Shown here in pieces: positions 25,001 through 30,289 of a stretch of DNA of 64,000 bases. The first letter of the stretch is position 1. Each line of letters begins with the position of its first letter. Position numbers and translations under genes: made by a program. The notes under the pieces are model-generated. The model did no database searches, was not told where the DNA came from, and saw only the letters and a program-made list of their open reading frames with translations. The stretch is from Schistosoma mansoni (Eukaryota; Platyhelminthes; Trematoda; Strigeidida; Schistosomatidae), in the NCBI RefSeq assembly GCF_000237925.1, contig NC_031499.1, positions 5,731,734 to 5,795,733 of the forward strand, written 5' to 3'.

Positions 25001-25604
25001 ACAGGTCACACAGCTAAAACCCCATTGGATGACTACTTTGTAAACTCACGTATTATTGTCTGGTACTGTGTTGTTTGAACACGCTAGACAAGTCTGACTA
25101 GCGAGTGGGGAACCTGACTGGTCAAGATAAACTGCAAGCATGATTCTAACAATGTCGTATGCAATTACCTGAAACAGAGTCTGAAGGACAAGAACTGCAA
25201 CTTCTTGTGGCTGCCATATACGAACCAGCTTTACATGGTATACAGAACAAGCCGTCTTCACTAACCGTCTTTTGTATAATCAGTAACCAGGGCTACTTAC
25301 TTCTCCATCTTTACATTGAGTACATTCAACATTGTTACCACCAAAGTTTTTTATCGTTTTGTATCCAGATTGACAAATGCATGAGAACCCTTAAAATAAG
25401 TTTACAGAGACTCATACCATCTGCTGATTGTTTTTGAAAAGTCAAATTCTGTGAACATTTTTTACATACAAGGTTTGCGGAGTTAAAATATTCTGCATTC
25501 GAATCCGTGGAACCAGTCGAACAGTTTTGTTGTGAAATAAGATTAATGGAGTGCGACAGAGGTTGTTTAACAAGAATCAAAACTGTCAATGCACAAAATA
25601 ACAT
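885..25604 (-). CDS. TMEM67: Meckelin (TMEM67/MKS3) gene, 5' two-thirds, multi-exon
   Basis: Meckelin is a multipass membrane protein of the ciliary transition zone (MKS module). The minus strand gives, in order, a signal peptide, a cysteine-rich domain, a long extracellular domain and the first membrane segments. Exons: 25418-25604, 25301-25389, 25169-25268, 25050-25131, 24935-25013, 20365-20484, 19487-19564, 18192-18352, 16670-16913, [one not found], 11632-11892, 9326-9477, 2561-2824, 885-1137. All placed junctions have GT/AG ends and compatible phases. Landmarks resembling human meckelin as I remember it: DGFSCICQSGY, SEDGLFCIPC, MPWLYY, WELTRRLFMVD, FPPIIKIDYS, FLIDWEPPK. The last third (about 300 aa) lies beyond the left edge. 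The missing exon should be about 25 codons, length 3n+1. The introns carry nearly every repeat type in the window. Alignment is from memory, not computed. Confidence 0.93.
1155..1197. repeat. (TTA)n microsatellite
   Basis: About 14 units, directly upstream of meckelin exon 14 in its intron. Confidence 0.95.
1198..2046. other. Intronic sequence, nothing recognised
   Basis: AT-rich meckelin intron between exon 14 and the second-family SINE; no repeat or exon seen. Confidence 0.6.
2047..2500 (-). mobile_element. Second hammerhead SINE family, long copy with fold-back ends
   Basis: Begins ATCATGAGTCAATTGAAGC and ends with the inverse plus CCCCCTCTGATCT. Minus-strand order: about 190 bp body, A box (GGCTCAGTGGTC), B box (GGGTTCGAATCTCGC), hammerhead (2090-2135, helix II weak), tail arm. 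A second pair of end arms at 2404-2500 lies behind it. Confidence 0.8.
2561..2824 (-). CDS. TMEM67: Meckelin exon 13: first transmembrane segments
   Basis: 88 codons. ITFSVTYSSSIAKQA leads into a hydrophobic helix, an IRTWIWSRRAG loop and a second long hydrophobic stretch (LVIKLILFAAGNISNAFLIV). It matches SFSVTYEMD...GWKRR...VVKFLVYYAGDLANVFFII. The LTR element at 2972-7372 sits in the intron just upstream. Confidence 0.94.
2972..3242 (+). repeat. 5' LTR of the Ty3/gypsy element
   Basis: 271 bp, TGTGGTGTGAGC...ATTCACAACA. It is followed at once by TTTGGTGTCGCTGCC, the place expected for a tRNA primer-binding site; I cannot name the tRNA. Confidence 0.95.
3244..3950 (+). pseudogene. Gag part of the Ty3/gypsy element (fossil)
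   Basis: Capsid-like helical region followed by one CCHC zinc knuckle (CFACGGTGHWRINC) near 3878-3919. Much richer in G and C than the flanking host sequence, so codon use is unlike its surroundings. Confidence 0.85.
3980..7119 (+). pseudogene. Pol part of the Ty3/gypsy element (fossil)
   Basis: Aspartic protease near 4.0-4.3 kb (LIDTGAAVSLI). Reverse transcriptase near 4.6-5.25 kb (VYGDDVVVYS). RNase H near 5.35-5.7 kb (TDASDHGIGAVLSQ). Integrase near 6.0-6.7 kb with the HHCC zinc domain (HECHQVAH...CQQC), core D and D residues (VDVMGPF, TDQGPCF) and the E in TNGLTERNN. A C-terminal GPY/F-like module (WEGPYIITERRGPVY) lies near 6.9 kb. Confidence 0.92.
7102..7372 (+). repeat. 3' LTR of the Ty3/gypsy element
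   Basis: 271 bp, about one mismatch to the copy at 2972-3242. The end of the pol part runs a few bases into it. Confidence 0.95.
7373..7665 (+). mobile_element. Second hammerhead SINE family, compact fold-back copy
   Basis: Left arm 7377-7476 and right arm 7585-7660 are inverted copies. The core has a tRNA-like head (GGCTCAGTGGTC..., B box GGGTTTGAATCTC) and the hammerhead at 7557-7602. The LTR element sits directly against its left end. Confidence 0.85.
7557..7602 (+). ncRNA. Hammerhead ribozyme (second family), core intact
   Basis: GCACTG/CAGTGC helix I, CTGAGGA, a 6-bp helix II (GTCCCA/TGGGAC), GAAA and the GTC cleavage site. Only the catalytic core is shared with Sm-alpha; the helix I sequences differ. 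Confidence 0.88.
7874..8122 (-). pseudogene. Transposase-like fragment (MULE-type core?)
   Basis: DKYKCNKVVMSLYGIVVVNA followed by MKAIPIAFGLTRKETSEL and FFRDRH recalls the D-x-(T/Y)-K-x-N-...-PL...F.L...E core of MULE transposases and related SWIM-finger proteins. No terminal repeats and no remaining domains were seen. In a meckelin intron. Confidence 0.4.
9018..9140 (-). repeat. Decayed second-family SINE head
   Basis: B-box text GGATCGAACCCAGGACCTT and flanks resemble the reverse head and ribozyme of the family; the core is lost. Confidence 0.5.
9326..9477 (-). CDS. TMEM67: Meckelin exon 12
   Basis: Encodes PQLVRYASNIEIKV...DGQIFPPIIKIDYSNFYATN, matching RVATQISLSVHLV...NIYPPLITIAYSDI. 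TTTTAG acceptor, GTAAGT donor. Joins exon 11 in phase 1 and exon 13 in phase 0. Confidence 0.93.
9711..9895 (+). mobile_element. Sm-alpha SINE, head and ribozyme
   Basis: tRNA-like head (GGACTCAGTAGCTAAGTGG, then GGGTTGGAGTCCC as B box), then the hammerhead at 9816-9860. The tail is missing. In a meckelin intron, antisense to the gene. Confidence 0.85.
9816..9860 (+). ncRNA. Hammerhead ribozyme (Sm-alpha), helix II degraded
   Basis: Helix I ATCCAG/CTGGAT, CTGATGA, GAAA and the GTC cleavage site are intact. Helix III is the palindrome ACGCGCGT. Helix II has lost its pairing. Confidence 0.8.
10035..10410 (+). repeat. Dispersed repeat with TATA-like box, copy 1
   Basis: Shares CTTTATTTTGACCTAT..., TTTGGCC/TTTGGCT, TGTACAAAT.TTATTT, GGTATATA and AGTATGTTTGAAATA with 36545-36900. 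It looks like an LTR plus leader, but ends were not defined. Confidence 0.6.
10698..11222 (+). repeat. 520-bp retroposon-like repeat with (AAAT)n tail, copy 1
   Basis: Begins near CCTGGTACGGCCGAGAGTG, contains CCCCTAGG/CCTAGGGGAG and ends TTTGTGTTTAAATAAATAAATAAATAATC. The tail marks it as a non-LTR product (SINE or LINE 3' end). Copies 2 and 3 are on the opposite strand. Confidence 0.75.
11632..11892 (-). CDS. TMEM67: Meckelin exon 11 (by expected order)
   Basis: Encodes IYFYDSTTQTSQLIPIPIRN...DKWELTRRLFMVDNFSGK, matching QHQYILAVPVLN...GKWLLTRRIFLVDAVSGR. It begins in phase 1, whereas exon 9 ends in phase 0, so one exon is missing between them. Confidence 0.93.
11985..12075 (-). mobile_element. 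Short LINE 3' end, same family as 39210
   Basis: CAGTCAGTCAGTCAGCTACAACG... to CGTTAGCACAAGATGA matches 39210-39290 closely; nothing upstream remains. Confidence 0.75.
12623..13078 (-). repeat. Dispersed repeat, copy 2, inverted to copy 1
   Basis: The first 270 bp match copy 1 in reverse. The rest, to a possible end at 13078, has no counterpart in this window. It sits directly against the Sm-alpha unit at 13086. Confidence 0.6.
13086..13440 (+). mobile_element. Sm-alpha SINE with inverted tail duplication
   Basis: About 50 bp of tail in reverse (13088-13138), then the same tail forward (13164-13214), a linker, tRNA-like head and hammerhead at 13358-13402. The tail-linker-head order shows that units were joined head to tail in the source molecule. 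Confidence 0.85.
13358..13402 (+). ncRNA. Hammerhead ribozyme (Sm-alpha), core intact
   Basis: ATCCAG/CTGGAT helix I, CTGACGA, GTCC/GGAC helix II, GAAA and the GTC cleavage site are all present. Confidence 0.88.
13850..13985 (+). repeat. Decayed second-family SINE
   Basis: CAGTGAGTGCTTCTCGGTTTTCAATAGTTGTTTAACTAGG resembles the 3' arm of the family; a weak B box precedes it. Confidence 0.45.
14636..14775 (-). mobile_element. Sm-alpha SINE fragment, reverse
   Basis: Contains a hammerhead at 14669-14713 with a damaged core (CCGACGA) and helix II, plus part of the tRNA-like head. It is fused at about 14775 to the forward copy that follows. Confidence 0.8.
14776..15143 (+). mobile_element. Sm-alpha SINE, tail-head-ribozyme-tail
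   Basis: Starts in tail sequence (ATCAATGGGAAGATTC), passes through linker, tRNA-like head and hammerhead, and ends in a second tail (TCAATACTAAGTG). This is more than one unit, as expected from a tandem (multimeric) template. Confidence 0.85.
14947..14991 (+). ncRNA. Hammerhead ribozyme (Sm-alpha), core intact
   Basis: CTGACGA, GTCC/GGAC and GAAA are intact. Helix I has one wobble pair (ATCTAG/CTGGAT); the cleavage triplet is ATC. Confidence 0.85.
15124..15366 (-). other. Unrecognised open stretch
   Basis: 80 codons (FEHLTSNLPTSIIIRTDLCDW, NRTGFEKCNDLFTKKPCTGP) in a meckelin intron, overlapping an Sm-alpha tail at its end. No family recognised; no splice sites that fit meckelin phases. Possibly a gene fragment. 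Confidence 0.2.
15556..15870 (-). mobile_element. Second hammerhead SINE family, fold-back copy
   Basis: Arms GAAATCATGAGTCAATTGAAGC at the left and its inverse at the right, the right arm extending outward to CACAAAACGGCTTCTGATCT. The hammerhead is at 15598-15643 on the minus strand, followed by the B-box and A-box region. Confidence 0.85.
15598..15643 (-). ncRNA. Hammerhead ribozyme (second family)
   Basis: GCACTG/CAGTGC, CTGAGGA and GAAA are intact, helix III is the palindrome ACGGCCGT and cleavage is at GTC. Helix II has one mismatch. Confidence 0.82.
16055..16092. repeat. (AAT)n microsatellite
   Basis: About 12 units. Confidence 0.95.
16150..16655 (-). mobile_element. Decayed LINE reverse-transcriptase C-terminal fragment
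   Basis: The minus strand reads VRLTIKWRIYCAAVHFVLLY (near 16440-16495), the usual IKgRvY.AaVrsvLLYG motif of this LINE class, with stops around it. Next to meckelin exon 9. Confidence 0.6.
16670..16913 (-). CDS. TMEM67: Meckelin exon 9
   Basis: Encodes KDMPWLYYSPTKG...LAAFKINGEFLGFQ...GGQLQLCKDTSSRMKAAF.FATTYRQT, closely following the LPWLFYG...GGVLQLCPDTETRLNAAY.FGTTYQQ block of vertebrate meckelin. GTAAGT donor, TTTTAG acceptor. Confidence 0.95.
17178..17640 (+). mobile_element. Decayed Sm-alpha SINE split by about 300 bp
   Basis: tRNA-like head at about 17178-17262 and ribozyme remnant at about 17560-17632 (GGCTGATGAGTCCTAAATAGGACGTAA, GAAA lost). The intervening 300 bp are not recognised. 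Confidence 0.6.
17930..18145 (+). mobile_element. Sm-alpha SINE with short insertion in the head
   Basis: tRNA-like head interrupted by about 40 bp that repeats its GCGAAAGGTAC motif, then a B box (GGGTTGAAGTCCC) and the hammerhead at 18062-18105. It ends close to meckelin exon 8. Confidence 0.8.
18062..18105 (+). ncRNA. Hammerhead ribozyme (Sm-alpha), helix III lost
   Basis: Helices I and II, CTGACGA and GAAA are intact, but ACACTCTT replaces the self-complementary helix III. Confidence 0.75.
18192..18352 (-). CDS. TMEM67: Meckelin exon 8
   Basis: Encodes TAYNNITACQLLANLCTLQL...SDYTSW, matching the YANLTSCQALGNMCVM segment. It ends in phase 2 at TTG|GTAAGT and joins exon 9 to give DYTSWVKDMPWLYY. 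Confidence 0.92.
18596..19005 (-). mobile_element. Second hammerhead SINE family, long copy
   Basis: Starts AGATCAGAAGGGGTTTTGTGG, then arm, decayed hammerhead (18682-18727, core GTGAGGA), tRNA-like head and the same 190-bp body as the copy at 2047-2400, ending near AGCATATGATTCTAGATCAG. Confidence 0.82.
19001..19185 (+). mobile_element. Minimal second-family element: two arms and a ribozyme
   Basis: Left arm AGATCAGTAAGGGTTTTG...CCACCATGGAATACCTGGAAGC, then the hammerhead at once, then the inverse arm. No tRNA-like head is left. It abuts the long copy in tandem. Confidence 0.82.
19086..19131 (+). ncRNA. Hammerhead ribozyme (second family), core intact
   Basis: CTGATGA, a perfect 6-bp helix II (GTCCTA/TAGGAC), GAAA and a GTC cleavage site. 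Helix I has one mismatch (GCACTG/CTGTGC). Confidence 0.85.
19487..19564 (-). CDS. TMEM67: Meckelin exon 7
   Basis: Twenty-six codons, phase 0-0. GETSSQTGISSKYFETQARS corresponds to [20 protein letters not shown] of vertebrate meckelin. GTAAGT donor, CTAG acceptor. Confidence 0.9.
19758..20042 (+). mobile_element. Sm-alpha SINE with inverted ribozyme joint
   Basis: A reverse 3' half of the ribozyme (19765-19815) runs directly into a forward copy from the post-B-box region through the ribozyme (19847-19891) to the tail end AATACTAAGT. Confidence 0.85.
19847..19891 (+). ncRNA. Hammerhead ribozyme (Sm-alpha)
   Basis: CTGACGA, GAAA, helix I and an ATC cleavage site are intact. Helix II has one mismatch (GACC/GGAC). 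Confidence 0.8.
20365..20484 (-). CDS. TMEM67: Meckelin exon 6
   Basis: Forty codons, phase 0-0, starting VDGVCFPGI and ending TFTLVLPA. It matches the GGLCFSSTG segment of vertebrate meckelin and adds a Ser/Thr/Pro-rich stretch. The donor is GTACGT. Confidence 0.85.
20553..20585. repeat. (TAC)n microsatellite
   Basis: About 10 units with one interruption, near meckelin exon 6. Confidence 0.85.
21435..21634. other. Assembly gap of 200 N
   Basis: Exactly 200 N, so the length may be nominal. The flanks are inverted copies: ATTTTTATGTTGGTTTGTTCTC on the left and its reverse complement at 21695-21717. Confidence 0.95.
21640..21735. repeat. Repeat at the gap edge
   Basis: GATGATGTCGTTCAGAAGGACGATGAAAGC...AAACCATCCAGCTCAGAG. 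A decayed relative lies at 49236-49300 (GATGATGTTTGGAAG...AAACCATCCAG). Confidence 0.55.
22250..24112 (+). mobile_element. Rearranged CR1-type LINE, second family
   Basis: ORF1 finger remains (22280-22400, WVCVMCNTDEVLL) jump at about 22610 to the RT C-terminus (GDILMASDILGTSGHP). Then, at about 22860, comes an upstream RT piece (FQRRS..., 22860-23940, GVSQGPALGPLPFLNYINDL) followed by the 3' tail to about 24112. So 3' text precedes middle text. Lies in meckelin intron 5. Confidence 0.75.
24113..24300 (-). other. Open reading stretch of unknown nature beside a LINE tail
   Basis: About 60 codons (CSFQIWRLSSLRYITALVQL...GKFHFNGVVLNS), preceded by an ATTATAG acceptor-like site. The frame continues into the antisense of the CR1 tail and ends there (VVERIEEAFA, stop). 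I recognise no family. It may be a chance ORF or a gene fragment. Confidence 0.3.
24935..25013 (-). CDS. TMEM67: Meckelin exon 5: Cys-rich domain
   Basis: 79 bp, phase 2 to 0. Encodes CVTCRTTIR...ESCICPNSR, matching CVRCEPTF...RSCACSEPN. Found by the TTTTAG acceptor and GTGAGT donor and by the phase needed between exons 4 and 6. A 4.45-kb intron holding a CR1 copy and the assembly gap follows. Confidence 0.88.
25050..25131 (-). CDS. TMEM67: Meckelin exon 4: Cys-rich domain
   Basis: Encodes YLDQSGSPLASQTCLACSNN, matching the NGTLLSQATCELC stretch of vertebrate meckelin. Relative to vertebrates, a short CHCPIGHI-like segment before it is missing. A 36-nt intron (25014-25049) follows. Confidence 0.88.
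25169..25268 (-). CDS. TMEM67: Meckelin exon 3: Cys-rich domain
   Basis: Encodes TVSEDGLFCIPCKAG...CSSCPSDSVS, matching VTEDGWNCISCPSD of vertebrate meckelin. The following 37-nt intron (25132-25168) is supported because reading through it meets a stop after seven codons. Confidence 0.9.
25301..25389 (-). CDS. TMEM67: Meckelin exon 2: Cys-rich domain
   Basis: Splicing to exon 1 gives DGFSCICQSGYKTI and then NNVECTQCKDGE, matching the CVCLPGF...CKKC stretch of vertebrate meckelin. The next intron (25269-25300) is 32 nt, GTAAGT...AAAAG. Confidence 0.9.
25418..25604 (-). CDS. TMEM67: Meckelin exon 1: start codon, signal peptide, first Cys residues
   Basis: ATG at 25604-25602. Residues 1 to about 20 form a hydrophobic signal peptide (MLFCALTVLILVKQ), followed by the start of the Cys-rich domain with a CKKC motif. 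It ends in phase 1 at GATG|GTATGAG. The following intron (25390-25417) is only 28 nt. Confidence 0.9.
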
Positions 25605-25885
25605 GTCGTGGTTGAAAATTTGTGCATTGCGTTGTTATGACACAAAAAATACAAACAAACGTACAATATCCAATCACTAACATCTTTTCTGAGCGTTGGT
25701 GTTCATTAGAGGATTTTGTTCTCACAACTTAGTTCCTAATCTGTGATCCTGTTTAGTGGTAGGCAGTCGACTGAACTAATTCAAGTCAGCTCGGTTGTTA
25801 CTTGTTTGTGTATCTTGTTATTCCAGTGAGTTGATCTGTCTCATAGCAGTTTCGTTTCTAGAAGCAGCAATTATAGTATTATTAG

Positions 25886-25970
25886 CCATGACGTAAGCCT
25901 AAAGCAGTGTGAAAAATGTGGTAGAAAAATATTTCGATTTGAAAGAGCAACAACACGATGCTTAGAACGG
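25886..25970 (+). CDS. Possible exon with a Cys-pair zinc-finger motif
   Basis: Frame reads VSLKQCEKCGRKIFRFERATTRCLER and ends at CGG|GTAAGC. CEKCGRK...ER...C resembles a C2HC finger (ZC2HC1-like), but the expected His is a Thr. It would be divergent from meckelin, whose ATG is 280 bp away. No further exons found. Confidence 0.3.
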
Positions 25971-26244
25971 GTAAGCAAATGAACAAATAAATGTATTTGC
26001 TAATTACTACAAAAATGTGTGTAAACACATTCTGTCAGCGCTCCTCTTGAAGCCATCGGCTGATAGGGCTGTTGTCCTTTAGAATGGGAGAGCATTCCGA
26101 TTAAGCGTAACTCTTGGTATGAAAACATGGAGGCGTGTCAAGATTTCGTTGCTTAAAGTATTCTTATATTGAGATGTATGTCACGGAGATGTTGTACGGA
26201 GGGTACGTCGTAAAACCTGATGGTAGTCCCGGACATTGGCAGCC

Positions 26245-26450
26245 ATTTTTCTTGAAAAAAAGTCTCTTCTGTCTCCCGTATCCAAAATCGTACCCAGAAG
26301 GGAACCTCCAGAACCCAAAATCGCAAGGCTCGGTCGGTTTCCAGCTCAGAAGACGACCCAACCTCCCAAATTGTCCTAAACCTTCCGGAATCCCATCATT
26401 GCCAGGACTAACACAGACCATCAAGCCTCCTGTCCTTTCCAAACTGAAAC
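26245..26450 (+). mobile_element. Internally deleted CR1-type copy: ORF1 piece joined to 3' tail
   Basis: Plus-strand text TCTTCTGTCTCCCGTATCC...CCGGAATCCCA matches ORF1 of the neighbour (minus strand, about 29610-29750). It then jumps to the 3' tail GCCAGGACTAACACAGACC...AAACTGAAAC. Confidence 0.75.
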
Positions 26451-26455
26451 CGAGA

Positions 26456-29094
26456 TGCAAATTTGTGATTAAGCAATTTGAAAACTATAATCAAGTCACC
26501 TCTGATTCTTCTATATGACGGCGGGAATAAGTTTAGCTTGGTCAGTCTAGTACCATACGGGAGCTTCGCTATTCCGGGAATCAGCCTAGTTGCTCTTCTC
26601 TGAACCCTTTCCAAGAGTTCACTGTCTTTTTTTAGGCAGGGGTTAGCTGCTTGTGTACAGTACTCAAGTTTAGGACGTACGAACACTGTATACAAAGTCA
26701 GAAACGTTTTAGCGTCGAGATGCCTAAAAGCCCTGCGTATGGACCATAAAGTTCTAAAACCTTAAGCGGCTATTGCACGGCAGTGTGCAGTAGTCTTTAA
26801 GTCTTGACTGACGATGACGCCTAAGTCATTGTGTGCCTGGACAATAGATAACTCAGTGTTATTCATCGTGTATGTATCTGTACCCTGGTGGACAATATGC
26901 ATCACAATACACTTGGAAGTGTTTATCGGCAATTGCCAGTTTTGGGACGATTCAGATAATCTCTCCAGGTCATTTTGAAGTTCTAAGCTATCGCCCTTGC
27001 TTTGTATTGCTCTCCATATCTTGACATCATCAGCATAGAGTAAGACCGACGATGATACTAGACGAGGGAGGTCATTTACGTACAGGAGGAATAAAACTGG
27101 CCCCAAAACTGTACCCTGTGGGACTCCACTAAGTACAGTTTCCAAGCTAGACAACTTGGAGTTCACCCTTACTCTTTGTTGACGCCCAACCAGGAAGTCT
27201 TTTATCCACATCAATAGATTGCCTCCAATCCCGACATTCCTTAGCTTATATAATAGCCGGTTATGCGGAACTTTGTCGAAAGCTTTGCTGAAATCGATGT
27301 AAGCTACGTCTATAGGTAATTTTTGGTCCTTAAGAGCGCACCAGCTTTCACGAGCGACTAATAAGTTAGTGAGACAAGAGTAACCTGTTCTATAACCGTG
27401 CTGCTTTTCCGAGAGCATCCGGTTTTCATCGAAATACTTTAACAGCTTTTTCCGAATAGTCTTTTCTAAGATTTTAACAACCACACTAGTTAAGCTAATG
27501 GGTCGGTGATTCTCAGGCTTATGTTTTGTACCTGTTTTGAAGACAAGACTCACTATGGCGTTCTTCCAGTCTTTTGGTAGACAAATCTGGGCTACGGATA
27601 GATTAAAACATATACTTAAAGGGCTCGCAACAAAGATAGCTAATTCCTTTAGTAACCTAGGATGCAGTTCATCGGGTCCAGTGAATTTACCTATGTCAAG
27701 CTTAACTAGCAGACCAAAGACATCGAGTTCTTTAATTGTTACGCTGTCCAGTGTTTGTGTGGGGGGATTTTCATGGACTGGTGAGAAGGGTGTTTCTGTG
27801 GTGTATACATTGCTAAAATATTTTGAGGATACATGAGCTTTGCCAAAGTCGTCCTCCACTAGTGATGTGGCAGTACTGTCTCCCCATAATGAAGGAACAT
27901 TCCTTCTTCTTTTTGTCCTTTGGTTTATATACGAGTACAAGCGTTTAGGGCATTCTATGGATTCCCTTACGATTTTCTCTTCGTACAGCTTTCTGGCCTT
28001 ACGGAGGGTCGAGGCACAGGTATTTCGAGCCTTTTGATACTGAGATTTCGCCTCGTCAGTCCCCAGTAACCTAAATCTGTCCCACATTTTCCTTCTTTTA
28101 CGGAGAAGGATGCGAACCTCCCTACTGAACCACGGTGGGGAGTTTCTCGGTCTCTTAGGTGTAGTCCAAGGGATGTGGGGGGCGGTAACTTTTAAGTATA
28201 AATTCCGGAATACGTCCCAAGCCGTTTCGATTGATGACTCTGGATCTAATTTCCAATCTACTAATGATGCTGATTTCATGATGTCTGCTATGTTTGCTTT
28301 CCAGACGTTAGGTCTGGATTGAGCTGAAGCGTACTCGTGATCGACAGTTATGTGGAAGTCAAAGCTTAAAACTGCATGATCACTTTTGCCTAGGGGTGGC
28401 ATGTAATCCCGGTTTGCAACGTCATCGTCATAATGAGTCAATATAAGATCTAGTAAGGATGATGCAGAACCCGGGTCGTACCTAGTTGCTTCCTTCACGT
28501 GTTGCAATAGGGCACATGTGATTACCGCATCAGCTAGTTCCTGTTCGAAGGAGTTTGCTGACGATTCAGTCCGCAGATTTCCCCAGTCCACCATGGGTGC
28601 ATTGAAGTCCCCTAGGATTAGACATCGATCACTTCGTGATAAAGTGTTGAGACTGCTTAGCAGGACCTCGTTTACCTTACAACTTGGACTGCGATAGATC
28701 AAACTAAGCAGCAACTCTTGTCCCCTGCATGTCAGGTGGCAGCTAATAATTCATACGTCCCACTCTCATGGGATACACTGTCGATAATGGTGAATGGGAT
28801 AGCATTCCTAATGAATAGAGCTACTCCCCCTCCTTTACGCGTTTGTATTCTATCGGCCCTTACTAATGTAAAACCCTCGAAATCAAGTTCCTTTCTATCT
28901 GCAGACTGAGTCAGCCAAGTTTTTGTGACTGCGATTACGTCTGGCCTAGTTGAGTCAATCTGTACACCTAGTTCCGGTAGCTTATTGAGTAGGCTCCGGG
29001 CATTGATATAACAGTTCCGAAGCCTATATAAGTAGCCTCGTGCTTCACTCAGAGTTGCTTCGGCATCATCCTCTGTCGAAGCCTTACAACCCAA
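26456..29094 (-). pseudogene. CR1-type LINE endonuclease / reverse transcriptase
   Basis: Endonuclease motifs run from NCYINARSLLNKLPEL (near 29010) to LILGDFNAP and GKSDHAVL (near 28370). The RT has SLIYRSP, PISLTSVVVKILEK, YIDFSKAFDKVPH, GVPQGTVLGPVLFLLYVNDL and YADDVKIW (near 27030). Breaks: a frame change near 28730, a stop just after 26762, and truncation of the C-terminus at the inversion point. The frame is otherwise open for 650 codons, so the copy is fairly young. It resembles schistosome SR1/Perere-type elements; the clade is not computed. Confidence 0.85.
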
Positions 29095-30060
29095 AAATTT
29101 ACAATTTTCAGGTCTTTTTCGCCAGAGTCCAATCTGAACTGTAGTTCTTTTTCGGCTTCCCGTCTTTTTACACGGTCCGCCAACGGTAAGTCCTTACGGA
29201 GAAAAACTCCTGAACCCTTTAGTTTGTGCCCATTTTGTAAGATTAAGTCGCGTTCGTTTGGAGATTTGACAACTACTTTCAGCAGTCTAGACTGATTAGG
29301 CTTCAAATTCGCAGGCTACCAAGTCTATGCACATTTAGCAGGGTGACTCAGGAGATGTTTTGGGTCATAACTTGGTTGAGTAGCTGTTTTATCAACACAA
29401 TGTCGTGCTCAAAACGAGCTTTCGGTTCTGAGCTCTCACTCTCCTTGACTCTATGGAAAATGACTGATCTGTCGCTGTGATCAGACTTCGGCTTTTCGAC
29501 CTTTTTGTGGGTGTAGGATTCACTTTTACGTCATTTTGCCGTTTTTTGCTTACGACCCGTACCCAATCGCCAACGTTCTTTGGAGTGGTAACCACATTCG
29601 CGTCAGGCGTACTGTGGGATTCCGGAAGAGTCAGGACGACTTGGGAGATCGGGTCATCTTTCGCGCTGGAAACCGATCGAGCCTTGCGGTTTCGGCTTCC
29701 TGAAGTTCCCTTCTGGGTATCATTTTGAATACGGGAGACAGAAGATACTTTTTTTCTCTAGTTTCTGGTTGTAACAGACCTCTTTGGAGGCTGTTCTTCC
29801 TCCTTTGGACAGTGTGGGTCAGCATTTTCTGGACTCACTTGAGCCTGCTTTATGTCAATCCGCGTGTCGACAGATCGAGTTCTGACCGATGTGTCCCGAC
29901 TGCGCTTGCCGAGACACTTTTTCGCAGCATTTACCATTGAGATGGCCTCAGTTAACAGGCTATTTGCATCCAAACAGCACTGTTGACATGGCCATATGCA
30001 TCCATTCTTACTGACATCGACAGCTTGAACGCTTTCTAGTGCTTTTGTTGCACCTTCCAG
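29050..30060 (-). pseudogene. CR1-type LINE ORF1 remains
   Basis: A Cys pair (CQQC), then a basic, Ser/Thr-rich region, then VVVKSPNERDLILQNG and VFLRKDLPLADRVKRREAEK, typical of the nucleic-acid-binding C-terminus of LINE ORF1 proteins. Interrupted by several stops and frame changes. Confidence 0.7.
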
Positions 30061-30289
30061 TCATTTGAGAGGAAAAGAGTGAACTTTGACCAAAAATTAG
30101 AAAAACTGTAAATAGTTAGGACCAAAGTGCTAACGGATACAATAGAGAAAACATGGTACTCTAGAGTACCGACGATAAACTATTTAAAAGACCAAAAATG
30201 ATACTCTGAACGAATAATTTAACTGAAAGAAATTCAATCAAAGTATAAACAGTAGTCTTGATACGTTAATAATGATCAAAACAATAGAA

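Noticed and set aside
26135-26518. 127-codon plus-strand ORF upstream of the LINE
   Set aside because: Its middle is LINE ORF1 text joined to the 3' tail; not a host gene.
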